A DNA stretch of 64,000 nucleotides from the NCBI GenBank assembly GCA_020634975.1, contig JACKAQ010000004.1, positions 248,001 through 312,000 of the forward strand. Reading direction: 5' to 3'. This stretch comes from JACKAQ01 sp020634975 [NCBI: Calditrichia bacterium] (GTDB taxonomy: Bacteria; Calditrichota; Calditrichia; RBG-13-44-9). Below the pieces are notes generated by a model. It was given only the letters and a program-made list of their open reading frames with translations. It made no database searches and was not told where the DNA came from. Positions 37,487 to 46,759 of this stretch are shown here, piece after piece. Every line of letters begins with the position of its first letter. Position 1 is the first letter of the stretch. The translations under genes were made by a program, and so were the position numbers.

Positions 37487-38179
37487 ATGAAAGCGGAACA
37501 ACAGTTTGCAGCATCAGATTTTTTGATAGAAAATGCCAATGATCATCATAAAAAATACGCAGAACGGATCGCTGAAATGCTCGAAGAAAGCGCCCGCGCT
37601 CGCGGCATCGGCATTGCCCGGCGCTCTGCAGAATATATCGCCAAAAAAATGCAGGAAGGCAAAGCGATCATCGCTTTTCACAAACCGAGCGGGCAGCTTG
37701 CCGGTTTCACTTACATCGAAACGTGGACGCACGATAAATATGTTGCCAACTCCGGCCTGATTGTTCAGCCGGAATTTCGCGGCTCAAATCTCGGCAAGCG
37801 GTTAAAACATGCGTCTTTTGCGCTGTCGCGGAAAAAATATCCCGATGCGCGAATTTTTTCCATCACCACCAGCCACGCAGTGATGAAAATGAACACGGAA
37901 CTCGGTTTTTCGCCGGTGCCTTTTTCCGAACTGACAACCGACAAAGAATTTTGGGACGGTTGCCAATCCTGCCGTAATTACGACATTTTGATGCGCAACG
38001 ATCGCAAAATGTGCCTTTGCACCGGACTGATGTTCGATCCTGAAGAAAAAAAGAAAGCGTTCCAGAAAAAAATGATGCGCAATAAACTCGTTGCGGTTTT
38101 GACGAGCGTGATCACTTTGCGGCGTCAACGGTTGTCCAATGGCAAACTGACCGTAAAACCGGCGATGAAAAAATTATGA
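37487..38179 (+). CDS. GNAT acetyltransferase, probable N-acetylglutamate synthase
   Basis: A 230-residue GNAT-fold enzyme that would transfer an acetyl group from acetyl-CoA. The core strands and CoA loop are visible at about 60-135: AIIAFHKPSGQLAGFTYIETW, then GLIVQPEFRGSNLGKRLKHASF, whose R-G-S-N-L-G-K matches the pyrophosphate loop. The tail after about 160 has four Cys (CQSC, CLC) and is strongly basic. It heads the argC-argD run and its stop overlaps argC by four bases (ATGA). Such GNAT proteins often stand in for ArgA in FCB bacteria, so N-acetylation of glutamate is the likely reaction. This is inferred from context. Confidence 0.8.
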   Translation: MKAEQQFAASDFLIENANDHHKKYAERIAEMLEESARARGIGIARRSAEYIAKKMQEGKAIIAFHKPSGQLAGFTYIETWTHDKYVANSGLIVQPEFRGSNLGKRLKHASFALSRKKYPDARIFSITTSHAVMKMNTELGFSPVPFSELTTDKEFWDGCQSCRNYDILMRNDRKMCLCTGLMFDPEEKKKAFQKKMMRNKLVAVLTSVITLRRQRLSNGKLTVKPAMKKL

Positions 38180-39153
38180 ACATCTCTGAAAAAACAATTC
38201 GGGTCGGGATTGTGGGCGGCGCTGGATACACCGGCGGCGAATTGCTGCGTATCCTGTTAAATCACCCAAATGCGGAAGTTGCATTTGTTCACAGCAGCAG
38301 CAATGCCGGAAACGCGCTGTCGGATGTTCACACGGATTTGTTTGGTGAAACCGATTTGCGGTTCACCGATACGTTAAACGATGCCATCGACGTGTTGTTT
38401 TTATGCGTCGGTCACGGAAAAGCCGCCGAATTTCTGGCGAAAAATGCCAACGCCGAACATGTTAAAATTATTGATCTTAGTCAGGATTTTCGACCGGAAA
38501 CGGATGGCTTTGTTTACGGACTGCCGGAGTTGCAGCGGGAGCGAATCCGGACGGCGCACAAAATTGCCAATCCGGGATGTTTTGCCACTGCAATTCAATT
38601 GGCGCTGTTGCCGCTTGCCAAGGCGGGCGAGTTGTCGGAAGCAGTTCACGTCAGCGCGATTACCGGCTCCACTGGTGCCGGACAATCGTTGTCGGAAACC
38701 ACTCATTTTACATGGCGAAACAACAATATTTCGGTGTATAAAGCGTTTCAACACCAGCACTTAACAGAAATCCGGCGAAGCCTGCAACAGCTGCAAAGCG
38801 GTTGGGATGCTGCCATTCATTTTATCCCGTTTCGCGGCGGATTTACCCGGGGTATTTTGGCGTCTGTGCATCTCACTTCTCATCTGGCATCGAACGAAGC
38901 AGCGGCGTTATTTGCGAATTATTACAGCGAACACCCGTTTGTGCGATTGTCCGAAATCAACCCGGATTTGAAACAGGTGGTGAACACCAACAACGCCATT
39001 TTACACACCGAAAAACATGGCGATCAATTGCTGATCGTCAGCATCATCGATAATTTGGTGAAAGGCGCATCCGGGCAAGCGGTGCAAAATATGAACCTGA
39101 TGTTCGGGCTGCCGGAAACCGCCGGGCTAAAGCTGAAACCGGTCGCATTCTGA
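38176..39153 (+). CDS. argC: N-acetyl-gamma-glutamyl-phosphate reductase
   Basis: NADPH-dependent reduction of N-acetylglutamyl phosphate to the semialdehyde, the third step of ornithine synthesis. The 325-residue product has the nucleotide motif GGAGYTGGELLR, LFLCVGHG, and the active-site Cys135 in ANPGCFATAIQLAL. The substrate segment AITGSTGAGQSL is intact. Its ATG overlaps the GNAT stop, so the acetyltransferase and reductase are translationally coupled. Confidence 0.96.
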   Translation: MNISEKTIRVGIVGGAGYTGGELLRILLNHPNAEVAFVHSSSNAGNALSDVHTDLFGETDLRFTDTLNDAIDVLFLCVGHGKAAEFLAKNANAEHVKIIDLSQDFRPETDGFVYGLPELQRERIRTAHKIANPGCFATAIQLALLPLAKAGELSEAVHVSAITGSTGAGQSLSETTHFTWRNNNISVYKAFQHQHLTEIRRSLQQLQSGWDAAIHFIPFRGGFTRGILASVHLTSHLASNEAAALFANYYSEHPFVRLSEINPDLKQVVNTNNAILHTEKHGDQLLIVSIIDNLVKGASGQAVQNMNLMFGLPETAGLKLKPVAF

Positions 39154-39189
39154 AAATTCCAACATTCCCATTAACAAATCGGATCAACA

Positions 39190-40323
39190 ATGAAATTATT
39201 TGATGTTTACCCACGTTACGATATTGCGCCGGTTCGCGGCGAGGATGTTTTCGTTTGGGATGACGCCGGGAATCGCTATCTTGATTTATATGGCGGGCAC
39301 GCAGTGATATCGATCGGGCATTCCCACCCGGATTATGTAAGGCGGATTTCGGAACAGCTCAACCAACTCGGATTTTATTCCAATTCGGTAAACATGCCGA
39401 TTCAGGATGCGTTGGCGGCGAAGCTTGGCGAATTGTCCGGCTATCCGGAATACAATTTGTTTTTGACAAATTCCGGTGCCGAATCGATTGAAAATGCCTT
39501 AAAGCTGGCATCTTTTTTCAACGGTCGAAAAAAAGTTGTGGCGTTCGGCGGCGCATTTCACGGGCGGACGGCTGCCGCAGTAGCAGTAACGGATAATCCC
39601 AAAATTCGCGCACCGTTTAACGAAACGGAACAGGTGATTTTTCTGAAACTGAACGATGCAGATGCGGTTCAAAATGCGCTGCAAAGTAATGATATTGCAG
39701 CAGTTATTGTTGAAGGAATTCAGGGTGTCGGCGGCATTCAGGTTGCGGAAAATAATTTTTTGCAGAACATTCGCCGATGCTGCGACGAAACCGGCACACT
39801 GATGATTCTCGACGAAGTGCAATCCGGATACGGTCGCAGCGGGAAATTTTTCGCCCATCAATTTGCAGAAATCCAACCGGATTTGATCACAGTGGCAAAG
39901 GGAATGGGCAACGGTTTCCCGATTGGTGGTGTGTTGATTCATCCAAAATTTGAGGCGTGGCACGGGATGCTGGGCACAACTTTTGGCGGAAATCATCTCG
40001 CATGTGCCGCCGGACTCGCCGTTTTGGAGGTTATCGAATCCGAACATCTGATCGAAAATGCCCAAAAAACCGGCGATTTTCTGCTGCAATCGCTGAAGCA
40101 AATGTCCGGTGCAATTCGCGAAGTTCGCGGGCACGGATTGATGATTGGTGTGGAATTGGAAAAACCTTGCGCAGATTTGCGCAAAGCGTTGCTGTTTGAG
40201 GAGCGTATTTTCACTGGTGTTTCTGGCAAAAATACCATTCGACTGTTGCCGCCGTTAACGCTGAAAACATCGCACGCAGAATATTTTTTGGAGAAATTTG
40301 AGCAAAGAATTCGGCAGTTGTGA
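39190..40323 (+). CDS. argD: Acetylornithine aminotransferase
   Basis: PLP-dependent class III aminotransferase that converts N-acetylglutamate semialdehyde to N-acetylornithine. The 377-residue product has NSGAESIENALKLA, the cofactor Asp in ILDEVQSGYGRSG, and Schiff-base Lys237 in TVAKGMGNGFPIGG. It lies 36 bases after argC. ArgB, ArgJ/E, ArgF and later genes are not in the window. A succinyl-DAP or ornithine aminotransferase role is less likely given argC. Confidence 0.93.
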   Translation: MKLFDVYPRYDIAPVRGEDVFVWDDAGNRYLDLYGGHAVISIGHSHPDYVRRISEQLNQLGFYSNSVNMPIQDALAAKLGELSGYPEYNLFLTNSGAESIENALKLASFFNGRKKVVAFGGAFHGRTAAAVAVTDNPKIRAPFNETEQVIFLKLNDADAVQNALQSNDIAAVIVEGIQGVGGIQVAENNFLQNIRRCCDETGTLMILDEVQSGYGRSGKFFAHQFAEIQPDLITVAKGMGNGFPIGGVLIHPKFEAWHGMLGTTFGGNHLACAAGLAVLEVIESEHLIENAQKTGDFLLQSLKQMSGAIREVRGHGLMIGVELEKPCADLRKALLFEERIFTGVSGKNTIRLLPPLTLKTSHAEYFLEKFEQRIRQL

Positions 40324-40330
40324 TACGGTG

Positions 40331-40354
40331 AAAAGTGGATTTACTCCACTTTTT
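40331..40354. terminator. Bidirectional terminator between argD and the convergent OmpA-like gene
   Basis: A nine-base perfect stem (AAAAGTGGA and TCCACTTTT) with a five-base loop, a T-run on the + strand and the complementary A-run at its 5' side. It overlaps the final codons of the - strand gene. Confidence 0.8.
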
Positions 40355-41726
40355 CCAGTTCGGAAGTGCTGATGCTGTAATAATGTTGCAGGTCGATCAA
40401 AATTTCCAGCTTTTCGGTTGTCCCGCTATTGCTGTCGGGTTTGTAAATCAAGCCTAACGGTTGATAATTCCGCGATGAATAAACGTCCATCCGATGTAAA
40501 TATTCACAAATTGTTTCTGCTCGCCAGTTTGCCAATTGCTGAACCTGAATCAGGTTTTCCGAAGAAACTTGCACATACCGGACAATCACCGGCGATTCGG
40601 AAAATTCGTTAAGCAACAGAACTGCGTCGTTTAAGCTGCTCAGGCTTTGCGGCGACAAATCGTATGAGCCTGGATTGAATTTTACAGAATCCATTTTAAG
40701 CGACAGAAAACCGTTTTGCTGCTCAATTTTTCCGGGAAACCGCGCGAGCATCCGTTCCACTTTTCCCTGCAACAATTCCTGCCGCGCTGAAGCCGTGAGA
40801 TGTGCCGCAAGTTCGCGCGTCAAGATACGATTTTCTTCAATCAATTCGGCATTTCGTTGGATCAAATCCTGATTTTGTTGTTGCACATTGGCAATCGCAG
40901 CCCGCAAATCTTTGAATACAGCTGACAAATCTTCATCAAACCGAATGGTTGTAAACAGATCTTTTGCCAAAATGCGGAACTCGCTTTGCAAATCTGTCAA
41001 AAAGGTTTCCTGGGCGATGTTTGAATGTTGCAGCGGTTTTAACTGATGCACCAAAAACAACAGCTGGCGGGCATTTTCGATGAGCTGCTGGCTTTTTTGA
41101 GTAAGCTGCATAAACGGCGGATTTTTGCGGGATAGCAAGTTTTCCACATCGCGAAGCAACTGCTGTGTTTTTTGAAACTGGTTTGGCGCCACCGTTTCTG
41201 CGCCAAGTTCGGCGCTCTCGTGGAGGAGGATGCGCACTTCGCCGAGTAATTTATCGCGAATCGCTTCCTGCTCAGCCTGTTGATAGAGATCGCGGGCTTT
41301 TTGTGCGGAACGGGTGTTGCGTTGATTTTGCAGATTTTCTGCGGCGCTTTGCAGCGATTTTTCCGCATTTTGGAAAGTGTTGGTCGATAAATTTTCCGCA
41401 CCGATATTGATGGCGCGTTCCCGCGCTTCCAGCACATCGGATAATGCTTTTTGGGTTTGGGCAGCTATTTCTGTCCACTGCTGGAGATCGTTTGTGAGCG
41501 CGTCAATTTGGGTCGGATCGGATGAAGCGGCGTTTGCTTCCCGCAATCGTTCCAGTTCATTCTGAAATCGGGAATACAAATCGGGATACAACACATCACC
41601 GAGATGTATTTTTAGCGTGGCAATTAAACGTTCCAGTTGAACAAGCGAAGCGGAGCTATCCGCCAGAAGTGAAAAGTGTATCAAGCATAGAATTGGGAGA
41701 ATAAATCTCCATATTCTCATTTTCAT
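40341..41726 (-). CDS. Periplasmic coiled-coil protein with OmpA-like C-terminus
   Basis: A 461-residue exported protein. The signal peptide is about 1-23 (FILPILCLIHFSLLADS). Residues about 25-320 are almost continuous heptad-type helix rich in Gln, Glu and Ala, including IQRNAELIEENRILTRELAAHL. The C-terminal 120 residues (SLKMDSVKFNPGSYDLSPQSLSSLNDAVLLLN) match the OmpA/MotB fold at its first strand and helix. The usual Asp/Arg diaminopimelate contacts are not obvious, so peptidoglycan binding is uncertain. No operon partner on the same strand is close. Confidence 0.72.
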   Translation of the reverse strand: MKMRIWRFILPILCLIHFSLLADSSASLVQLERLIATLKIHLGDVLYPDLYSRFQNELERLREANAASSDPTQIDALTNDLQQWTEIAAQTQKALSDVLEARERAINIGAENLSTNTFQNAEKSLQSAAENLQNQRNTRSAQKARDLYQQAEQEAIRDKLLGEVRILLHESAELGAETVAPNQFQKTQQLLRDVENLLSRKNPPFMQLTQKSQQLIENARQLLFLVHQLKPLQHSNIAQETFLTDLQSEFRILAKDLFTTIRFDEDLSAVFKDLRAAIANVQQQNQDLIQRNAELIEENRILTRELAAHLTASARQELLQGKVERMLARFPGKIEQQNGFLSLKMDSVKFNPGSYDLSPQSLSSLNDAVLLLNEFSESPVIVRYVQVSSENLIQVQQLANWRAETICEYLHRMDVYSSRNYQPLGLIYKPDSNSGTTEKLEILIDLQHYYSISTSELEKVE

Positions 41727-41857
41727 ATTGATTTTCCGAATTCGTTAATCGGCAAGGATCAATTTAAAAATCTTTGCCAATGTTTCAAAGTGCTAATGTC
41801 CAATAATCCAAAAATATCCGTAAAAACTGAAAAAATATGCAGAAATAATACGGAAAA

Positions 41858-43189
41858 TCATTGCTTTTTGTTGACAGAAAGGTGTTGTTTCAAATATGCG
41901 GATAATCCGCTTAACGGCAACGATTCCTGTTTTCCGTTGATCATATTTTTGATATTTACGGTTTGTTTTTCCTGCTCATCCGGTCCGGCGATAACAACAA
42001 AATGAATGCCTTTGTCATTTGCAAGTCCAAATTGCCCGCGAAGTTTTGCGTTTCCGGAATATAAATCGGTGTTGATTCCCGAATCGCGCAGCAAGTTGGT
42101 AATGTGGATGGAGTAGGGGAGAAATTCTTCTGCGAAAACGGTTACCAGCACTTCGGTAGTTGTTCCCAGCCAGTCCGGAAACATGTTCAGTTCTTCCATT
42201 ACAGTAACGATACGTTCCAGACCAATCGAGCTGCCGGTTGCCGGGAAGCCGTTTCCGCCGAACATGCCGATCAGGTTATCGTACCGTCCGCCGCCGGTGA
42301 TGCTGCCGATTCGCGGTTCTTCAACAATGGTTTCGAAAATGGGACCGGTGTAATAATCGAGCCCTCGAGCCAAACAGGGGTCGAACAAATAGTTGTTCCG
42401 GGGGATGCCGAAGCTGCGAAGCAAATCGACCAGTTTTTCAATTTCCGCAACGCCTTCGATTCCGATGTTGCTATCTGCAAGTCCGTCGCGTGCTTTTTCC
42501 AGTCGTTCCGCATTTTCTCCGGAAATATTCAAAATATTCAATATTTTTTGAACTGCGTCATCTCCGATGGCTAAATCTTTGAGTAAGTTCTCAACGCCAT
42601 CTTGTCCGATTTTATCCAGTTTATCGATGGCACGGAAGATTTCGGTTGCCAAATCCGGGTTTACACCGGCAGCTTCCACAATTCCGGTGAGTACTTTTCG
42701 GCTATTGATCCGTATTTTGAATGCAGGAAAGTTGAGACGGGTCAGAATTTCCGACGTGACGGCGAGTAATTCGGCATCCGCCAAAACGGATTCGCTGCCG
42801 ATGGTGTCGATATCACACTGATAAAATTCCCGGAAGCGCCCTTTTTGGGGTTTATCCGCCCGCCAAACGGGCTGAATTTGGTAGCGTTTGAATGGTTTTG
42901 GCAATTGCGGATACATCGCCACAACCCGGGAAAGCGGCACGGTGAGATCGTAGCGCAAACCGACTTCGCGATCGCCGCGATCTGTAAAGCGATAGGTCAA
43001 CCGGTCACCTTCTTCACCATATTTACCGGAAAGGGTTTCCCACATTTCGATAGTCGGGGTTTCCAGTTGTTCAAAACCAAACTTTTCGAAAACCGTTTTG
43101 ATGATGTTGATAACGTAATTTCTGCGCACCATTTGTTCGGGTAAAAAATCGCGGGTTCCTTTGTAAATGCGCGGTTTTATTTTGCTCAT
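41858..43189 (-). CDS. hisS: Histidyl-tRNA synthetase
   Basis: Class II synthetase that charges tRNA-His. The 443 residues start at ATG 43189 (MSKIKPRIYKGTRDFLP); the open frame extends 49 codons further upstream but that part is not HisS-like. Motif 1 is present, motif 2 is PVWRADKPQKGRFREFYQCD, the His-specific loops are LARGLDYYTGPIFE and TGGGRYDNL, and motif 3 is GSSIGLERI. The C-terminal anticodon domain covers about 340-430. It is a single housekeeping gene, 91 bases downstream of the cytochrome-like lipoprotein gene. Confidence 0.97.
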   Translation of the reverse strand: MSKIKPRIYKGTRDFLPEQMVRRNYVINIIKTVFEKFGFEQLETPTIEMWETLSGKYGEEGDRLTYRFTDRGDREVGLRYDLTVPLSRVVAMYPQLPKPFKRYQIQPVWRADKPQKGRFREFYQCDIDTIGSESVLADAELLAVTSEILTRLNFPAFKIRINSRKVLTGIVEAAGVNPDLATEIFRAIDKLDKIGQDGVENLLKDLAIGDDAVQKILNILNISGENAERLEKARDGLADSNIGIEGVAEIEKLVDLLRSFGIPRNNYLFDPCLARGLDYYTGPIFETIVEEPRIGSITGGGRYDNLIGMFGGNGFPATGSSIGLERIVTVMEELNMFPDWLGTTTEVLVTVFAEEFLPYSIHITNLLRDSGINTDLYSGNAKLRGQFGLANDKGIHFVVIAGPDEQEKQTVNIKNMINGKQESLPLSGLSAYLKQHLSVNKKQ

Positions 43190-43280
43190 TTTATTTGTAG
43201 CCTCAGTATTGTCATGTTTAGCAAAATGTAAATAATCGGAACTTTGATGAATAAAAATATTGGAACCGAAAATTTGGCAA

Positions 43281-43736
43281 TCAGTTGGGTAATGCACCTT
43301 CATCAATCCATTGACCGATGGCTTCGATTTCATCATCAGCCAGGCGTGCGCTGCTGGGCGGCATGCGGGAAATATTTTGAGTGCTTTGAAAGAGCAATTC
43401 GTACAGCAAGCTTTGGGTCCGTGAAAATGGCAAAACCACTAATCCCGAGTTGCTTAAAAAATTTAATGGTTCGCTCTGCAAATCCAGTCCACCGGCGCGC
43501 GTGCCGGAATCGTGACATGGTGCAAATGAACAATTTTGTGAAAATATCGGCTGAATATGCAGCGAATAACTCAAATCTTTTGCAGGAAAACGGCTTTCTC
43601 CCGGTTCGGTGGGGTCGCCGTCACCGCTGCAGGATAAAGTTATTGTAAAGGTCAATACCCAAATGCCCGATATTAGTAATTTTAACAGAGCGTTTTTGCA
43701 GTTGTTTTTAAAAAAAATCATTGCCATTATTCCCAT
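43281..43736 (-). CDS. Lipoprotein with planctomycete-type cytochrome c domain
   Basis: A 151-residue protein with a lipoprotein signal peptide (ITLSC, lipid-anchored Cys at about 36). The body matches small c-type cytochrome-like domains: SLHIQPIFSQNCSFAPCHDSG, followed by GGLDL and late RMPPSSARLADDEI. The haem motif is C-x4-C-H rather than C-x2-C-H, which is common in this domain group, with a possible distal Met in MPP. Whether haem is attached cannot be read from sequence. It may be co-transcribed with hisS, but a 91-base gap separates them. Confidence 0.72.
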   Translation of the reverse strand: MGIMAMIFFKNNCKNALLKLLISGIWVLTFTITLSCSGDGDPTEPGESRFPAKDLSYSLHIQPIFSQNCSFAPCHDSGTRAGGLDLQSEPLNFLSNSGLVVLPFSRTQSLLYELLFQSTQNISRMPPSSARLADDEIEAIGQWIDEGALPN

Positions 43737-43816
43737 TCATCAACGTTTTAAGGCGCGTAAAATACAACATTTGTGATAAAAATTAAAGCGGAAACTTACG
43801 AAAAAGGCGTCAGCTA

Positions 43817-45340
43817 ATGGATGTAAACATGCTTAATGAAACGACTACACCCAAAATTCTGGTAATCGATGATGATCCGTCCGTGCACCGCTTGCTGGCA
43901 ACCTATTTCAAACGGCGGAATTATGTGATGGAAAGTTGCGAAGACAGCCAGAATGCTGTTACGCATATCCGAGAATTTGAGCCGGATTTGGTATTGATCG
44001 ATTTGATGATGCCATCGCTCGATGGTATCAGCGCATCCAAACGAATCCGTAATATGGAAATGCAATCGTATTTGCCTATCATTATGCTCACTGCAAAAAG
44101 TGATGACCGCGATGTGGTTGCTGCATTGGAAGCCGGTATTGATGATTACATTACCAAGCCATTTGAATTTGACGTGTTGGAAGCAAGAATACGCAACATG
44201 TTGAGATTAAAGAGCTTGCAGGACCGGCTAATGCACAAAAGTAAAGAATTAAATGACGCCAGCGAACAAATTAACCGGTTGAATCACGTGTTGGTCGATA
44301 CCAATCGCCAATTACAGAAAAAAATTTACGACCTTCGCAGCATTTTCGAAGTCAGTTATAAAGTGATGGGGCAATTGGAATTTGAACAATTAGTGAAAGA
44401 TGCGCTCATCAATATTCTGGGGATATTTACCGCAAAATCGGCAGTGCTGCTGCTCGTAGATCCGGAGCAAACAGATACGTTTCGCGTCGTTGATGCGCGT
44501 GGAATTCGCAATATCGATTTGCGAAAACTGTTGCTTCACCGGCACGATAAATTGATTCATTACATGGAGTTAATTAAAAAAGCATTTCAGATACGCAATA
44601 TATCCGAAGAATTTCGCGATGTGGTTCCGCAACTCCGCGAGTTGGATATCGAGGTGCTCTCGCCACTGTATCAAAACGATGAGTTAACCGGTTTGCTCTG
44701 TCTCGGACCCAATTTTAAAGATGAAGAATATTCACTCGATCAGCTGGAAACGCTCGGTATTGTGTCCAACATGCTGGCAGTTGCGGTCAGTAATGCCACG
44801 CTTTATGAAAATATCCGCGCGATGTCATACACAGATGGGATGACAAGTCTGCACAATTACCGCTTTTTCGAGCTGCGTATCAAAGAAGAAATTTCCCGCG
44901 CCCGCCGCGATGGATCGCAACTTTCTTTGTTGATTCTTGATGTTGACTATTTTAAGAATTATAATGACACACTCGGACATCCCGCCGGAGACGATGTTTT
45001 GCGAAAAGTGAGTAAAATATTGCAAACATCCGTTCGGGATAACGATATTGTCGCCCGCTACGGTGGTGAAGAATTTGCCGTAATATTATCTGGTGCAGAA
45101 AAACAGGGTGCCATAAAACTGGCCGAACGTATTCGCGCAAAAGTGGAAGATGCATCATTTTATAAGGAAGAAATTCAGCCAAGCGGGCAATTAACCATCA
45201 GCCTGGGAGTCGCAAGTTTTCCGGATGACGCAATTCGTGAGGAAGATTTGATTCAAAATGCAGACAAAGCACTTTATCAGGCCAAAAAGAATGGACGCAA
45301 CCGGGTGGTTGCCTACACAGAAACATTGAACACAGCATGA
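43817..45340 (+). CDS. Response regulator with GAF-like and GGDEF domains (diguanylate cyclase)
   Basis: A 507-residue cytoplasmic protein that should make cyclic di-GMP when phosphorylated. The receiver domain (12-130) has VIDDDPS, phospho-acceptor Asp62 (LVLIDLMMPSLDG), LTAK and YITKPFEF. A coiled linker (about 135-170) and a GAF-like domain (about 180-335) follow, then a GGDEF domain with the intact active site GGEEF at 416-420 and the inhibitory RxxD site at 407-410. It overlaps bshA by four bases. No cognate kinase is adjacent; the orphan kinase at 23016-25055 is a possible partner only by absence of others. Confidence 0.94.
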   Translation: MDVNMLNETTTPKILVIDDDPSVHRLLATYFKRRNYVMESCEDSQNAVTHIREFEPDLVLIDLMMPSLDGISASKRIRNMEMQSYLPIIMLTAKSDDRDVVAALEAGIDDYITKPFEFDVLEARIRNMLRLKSLQDRLMHKSKELNDASEQINRLNHVLVDTNRQLQKKIYDLRSIFEVSYKVMGQLEFEQLVKDALINILGIFTAKSAVLLLVDPEQTDTFRVVDARGIRNIDLRKLLLHRHDKLIHYMELIKKAFQIRNISEEFRDVVPQLRELDIEVLSPLYQNDELTGLLCLGPNFKDEEYSLDQLETLGIVSNMLAVAVSNATLYENIRAMSYTDGMTSLHNYRFFELRIKEEISRARRDGSQLSLLILDVDYFKNYNDTLGHPAGDDVLRKVSKILQTSVRDNDIVARYGGEEFAVILSGAEKQGAIKLAERIRAKVEDASFYKEEIQPSGQLTISLGVASFPDDAIREEDLIQNADKALYQAKKNGRNRVVAYTETLNTA

Positions 45341-46461
45341 AAATTGGGATCGCTTGTTATCCAACCTACGGTGGTAGCGGTATTGTAGCTACAGAACTTG
45401 GTAAAAATTTAGCCCGCCGCGGACACGAAATACATTTTATATCCTATGCGTTGCCGTACCGGTTATCGGGATTTTTCAGCAACATTATGTTTCACGAAGT
45501 GAAAGTGCCGGAATACCCGCTATTCGAATACCCGCCATATGCGTTGGCGCTGGCAACACAAATTGCGACAGTTGCAACCAATAATAATCTGGATTTGGTG
45601 CATGTTCACTACGCCATCCCGCATGCGGTTTCAGCTTGTTTGGCGCGGGATATGATCAAATCCCGCCATCGCCTGAAAGTGGTAACAACGCTCCACGGGA
45701 CAGATATTACATTGGTGGGTGCAGATCCTTCATATAAACAAATAACGCAATATGGCATAAATAAAAGTGATGCGGTAACCGCGGTTTCCAATTTTTTGCG
45801 GGAAGCAACCATCAGCACTTTTGAGCCGGAAATTCCCATTCGGGTGATCTATAATTTTATCGACGGCCCGCACAGCAGCGAAGAAGATTGCCGCTGCCTG
45901 CGCGAAAAATTTGCACCGAATGGCGAAACTATTTTAACCCATCTCTCCAATTTTCGTCCGGTAAAACGGGTGCAGGATACGATCGAAATTACCCGGTTGG
46001 TAAAAGAAAAAACGCCGGTAAAACTGGTGCTGATCGGCGATGGTCCGGAGCGTTCCCATGCCGAAGAATTGGTGCGAAAATACGGTTTGCAGAATGATGT
46101 ATTTTTTCTCGGGAAACAAGAAGATGTGTATTGCATGCTGAATGTCGGAGATATTTTTCTGATGCCCAGTGGAAACGAAAGTTTTGGGTTGGCAGCGCTG
46201 GAAGCGATGTCCTGCGGGCTACCCTGCATCAGCAGCAATGCCGGCGGTTTGCCGGAGCTGAATATTCACGGCGAAACCGGATATATTGCACCCGTGGGCG
46301 ATGTATTGGAAATGAGCAATCATGTATTGAAAATAATCCAGACCCCGGATTTGCTTTCGCAGTTATCTCAAAATGCACAGCACCACGCAATTAAAAATTT
46401 TCATTCCGATGCCATAATGAAGCAATACATCAAGCTTTATGAAGAAGTCCTAAGTCAATAA
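45337..46461 (+). CDS. bshA: N-acetyl-alpha-D-glucosaminyl L-malate synthase (bacillithiol)
   Basis: GT4-family enzyme that joins UDP-GlcNAc to L-malate, the first step of bacillithiol. BshA-specific sequence is clear: MKIGIACYPTYGGSGIVATELG at the start (glycine-rich loop), the VHVHYAIPHA block, TLHGTDITLVGADPSY, and the C-terminal acid pair in ESFGLAALEAMSCGLP. The 374 residues are the family length. Its ATG overlaps the diguanylate cyclase stop (ATGA). BshB and BshC are not in the window. Confidence 0.93.
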   Translation: MKIGIACYPTYGGSGIVATELGKNLARRGHEIHFISYALPYRLSGFFSNIMFHEVKVPEYPLFEYPPYALALATQIATVATNNNLDLVHVHYAIPHAVSACLARDMIKSRHRLKVVTTLHGTDITLVGADPSYKQITQYGINKSDAVTAVSNFLREATISTFEPEIPIRVIYNFIDGPHSSEEDCRCLREKFAPNGETILTHLSNFRPVKRVQDTIEITRLVKEKTPVKLVLIGDGPERSHAEELVRKYGLQNDVFFLGKQEDVYCMLNVGDIFLMPSGNESFGLAALEAMSCGLPCISSNAGGLPELNIHGETGYIAPVGDVLEMSNHVLKIIQTPDLLSQLSQNAQHHAIKNFHSDAIMKQYIKLYEEVLSQ

Positions 46462-46759
46462 TTTATTGGCACTCAGTAACTTCTTGCTTGACCAGCGATT
46501 TAAAAATGATTATGCTTACGATTGAATCAAAAAAAATTACAAAATTGATGGCAGTCGCTTTTTTTGATATTTTTTTAATGTTAATTAACACATGAATTTA
46601 ATTTGGATGCTACACAGCTGTAACACAAAATTAATTGATATCCGGATAAAAGCCATCAATCGTTACAATTTATTTCCCGGTTAATTAATGAATGTTTCGA
46701 TAATTTCGAATATGAATCAGGTAGCAACTGAATCGAAATCATAATTTTTGAGGTTCGTG
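46462..46759. other. 298-base AT-rich intergenic region
   Basis: Between bshA and the bifunctional nuclease gene. It is markedly AT-rich with several A and T runs. No convincing gene, terminator or promoter pair stands out. A 29-codon frame beginning at 46507 lacks a ribosome-binding site. Confidence 0.5.

Noticed and set aside
43190-43336. 49-residue N-terminal extension of HisS.
   Set aside because: The extension is not HisS-like, and the conserved start MSKIKPRIYKGTRDF lies at 43189.
46507-46596. 29-codon hydrophobic ORF upstream of the bifunctional nuclease.
   Set aside because: No ribosome-binding site and located in very AT-rich DNA; likely chance.
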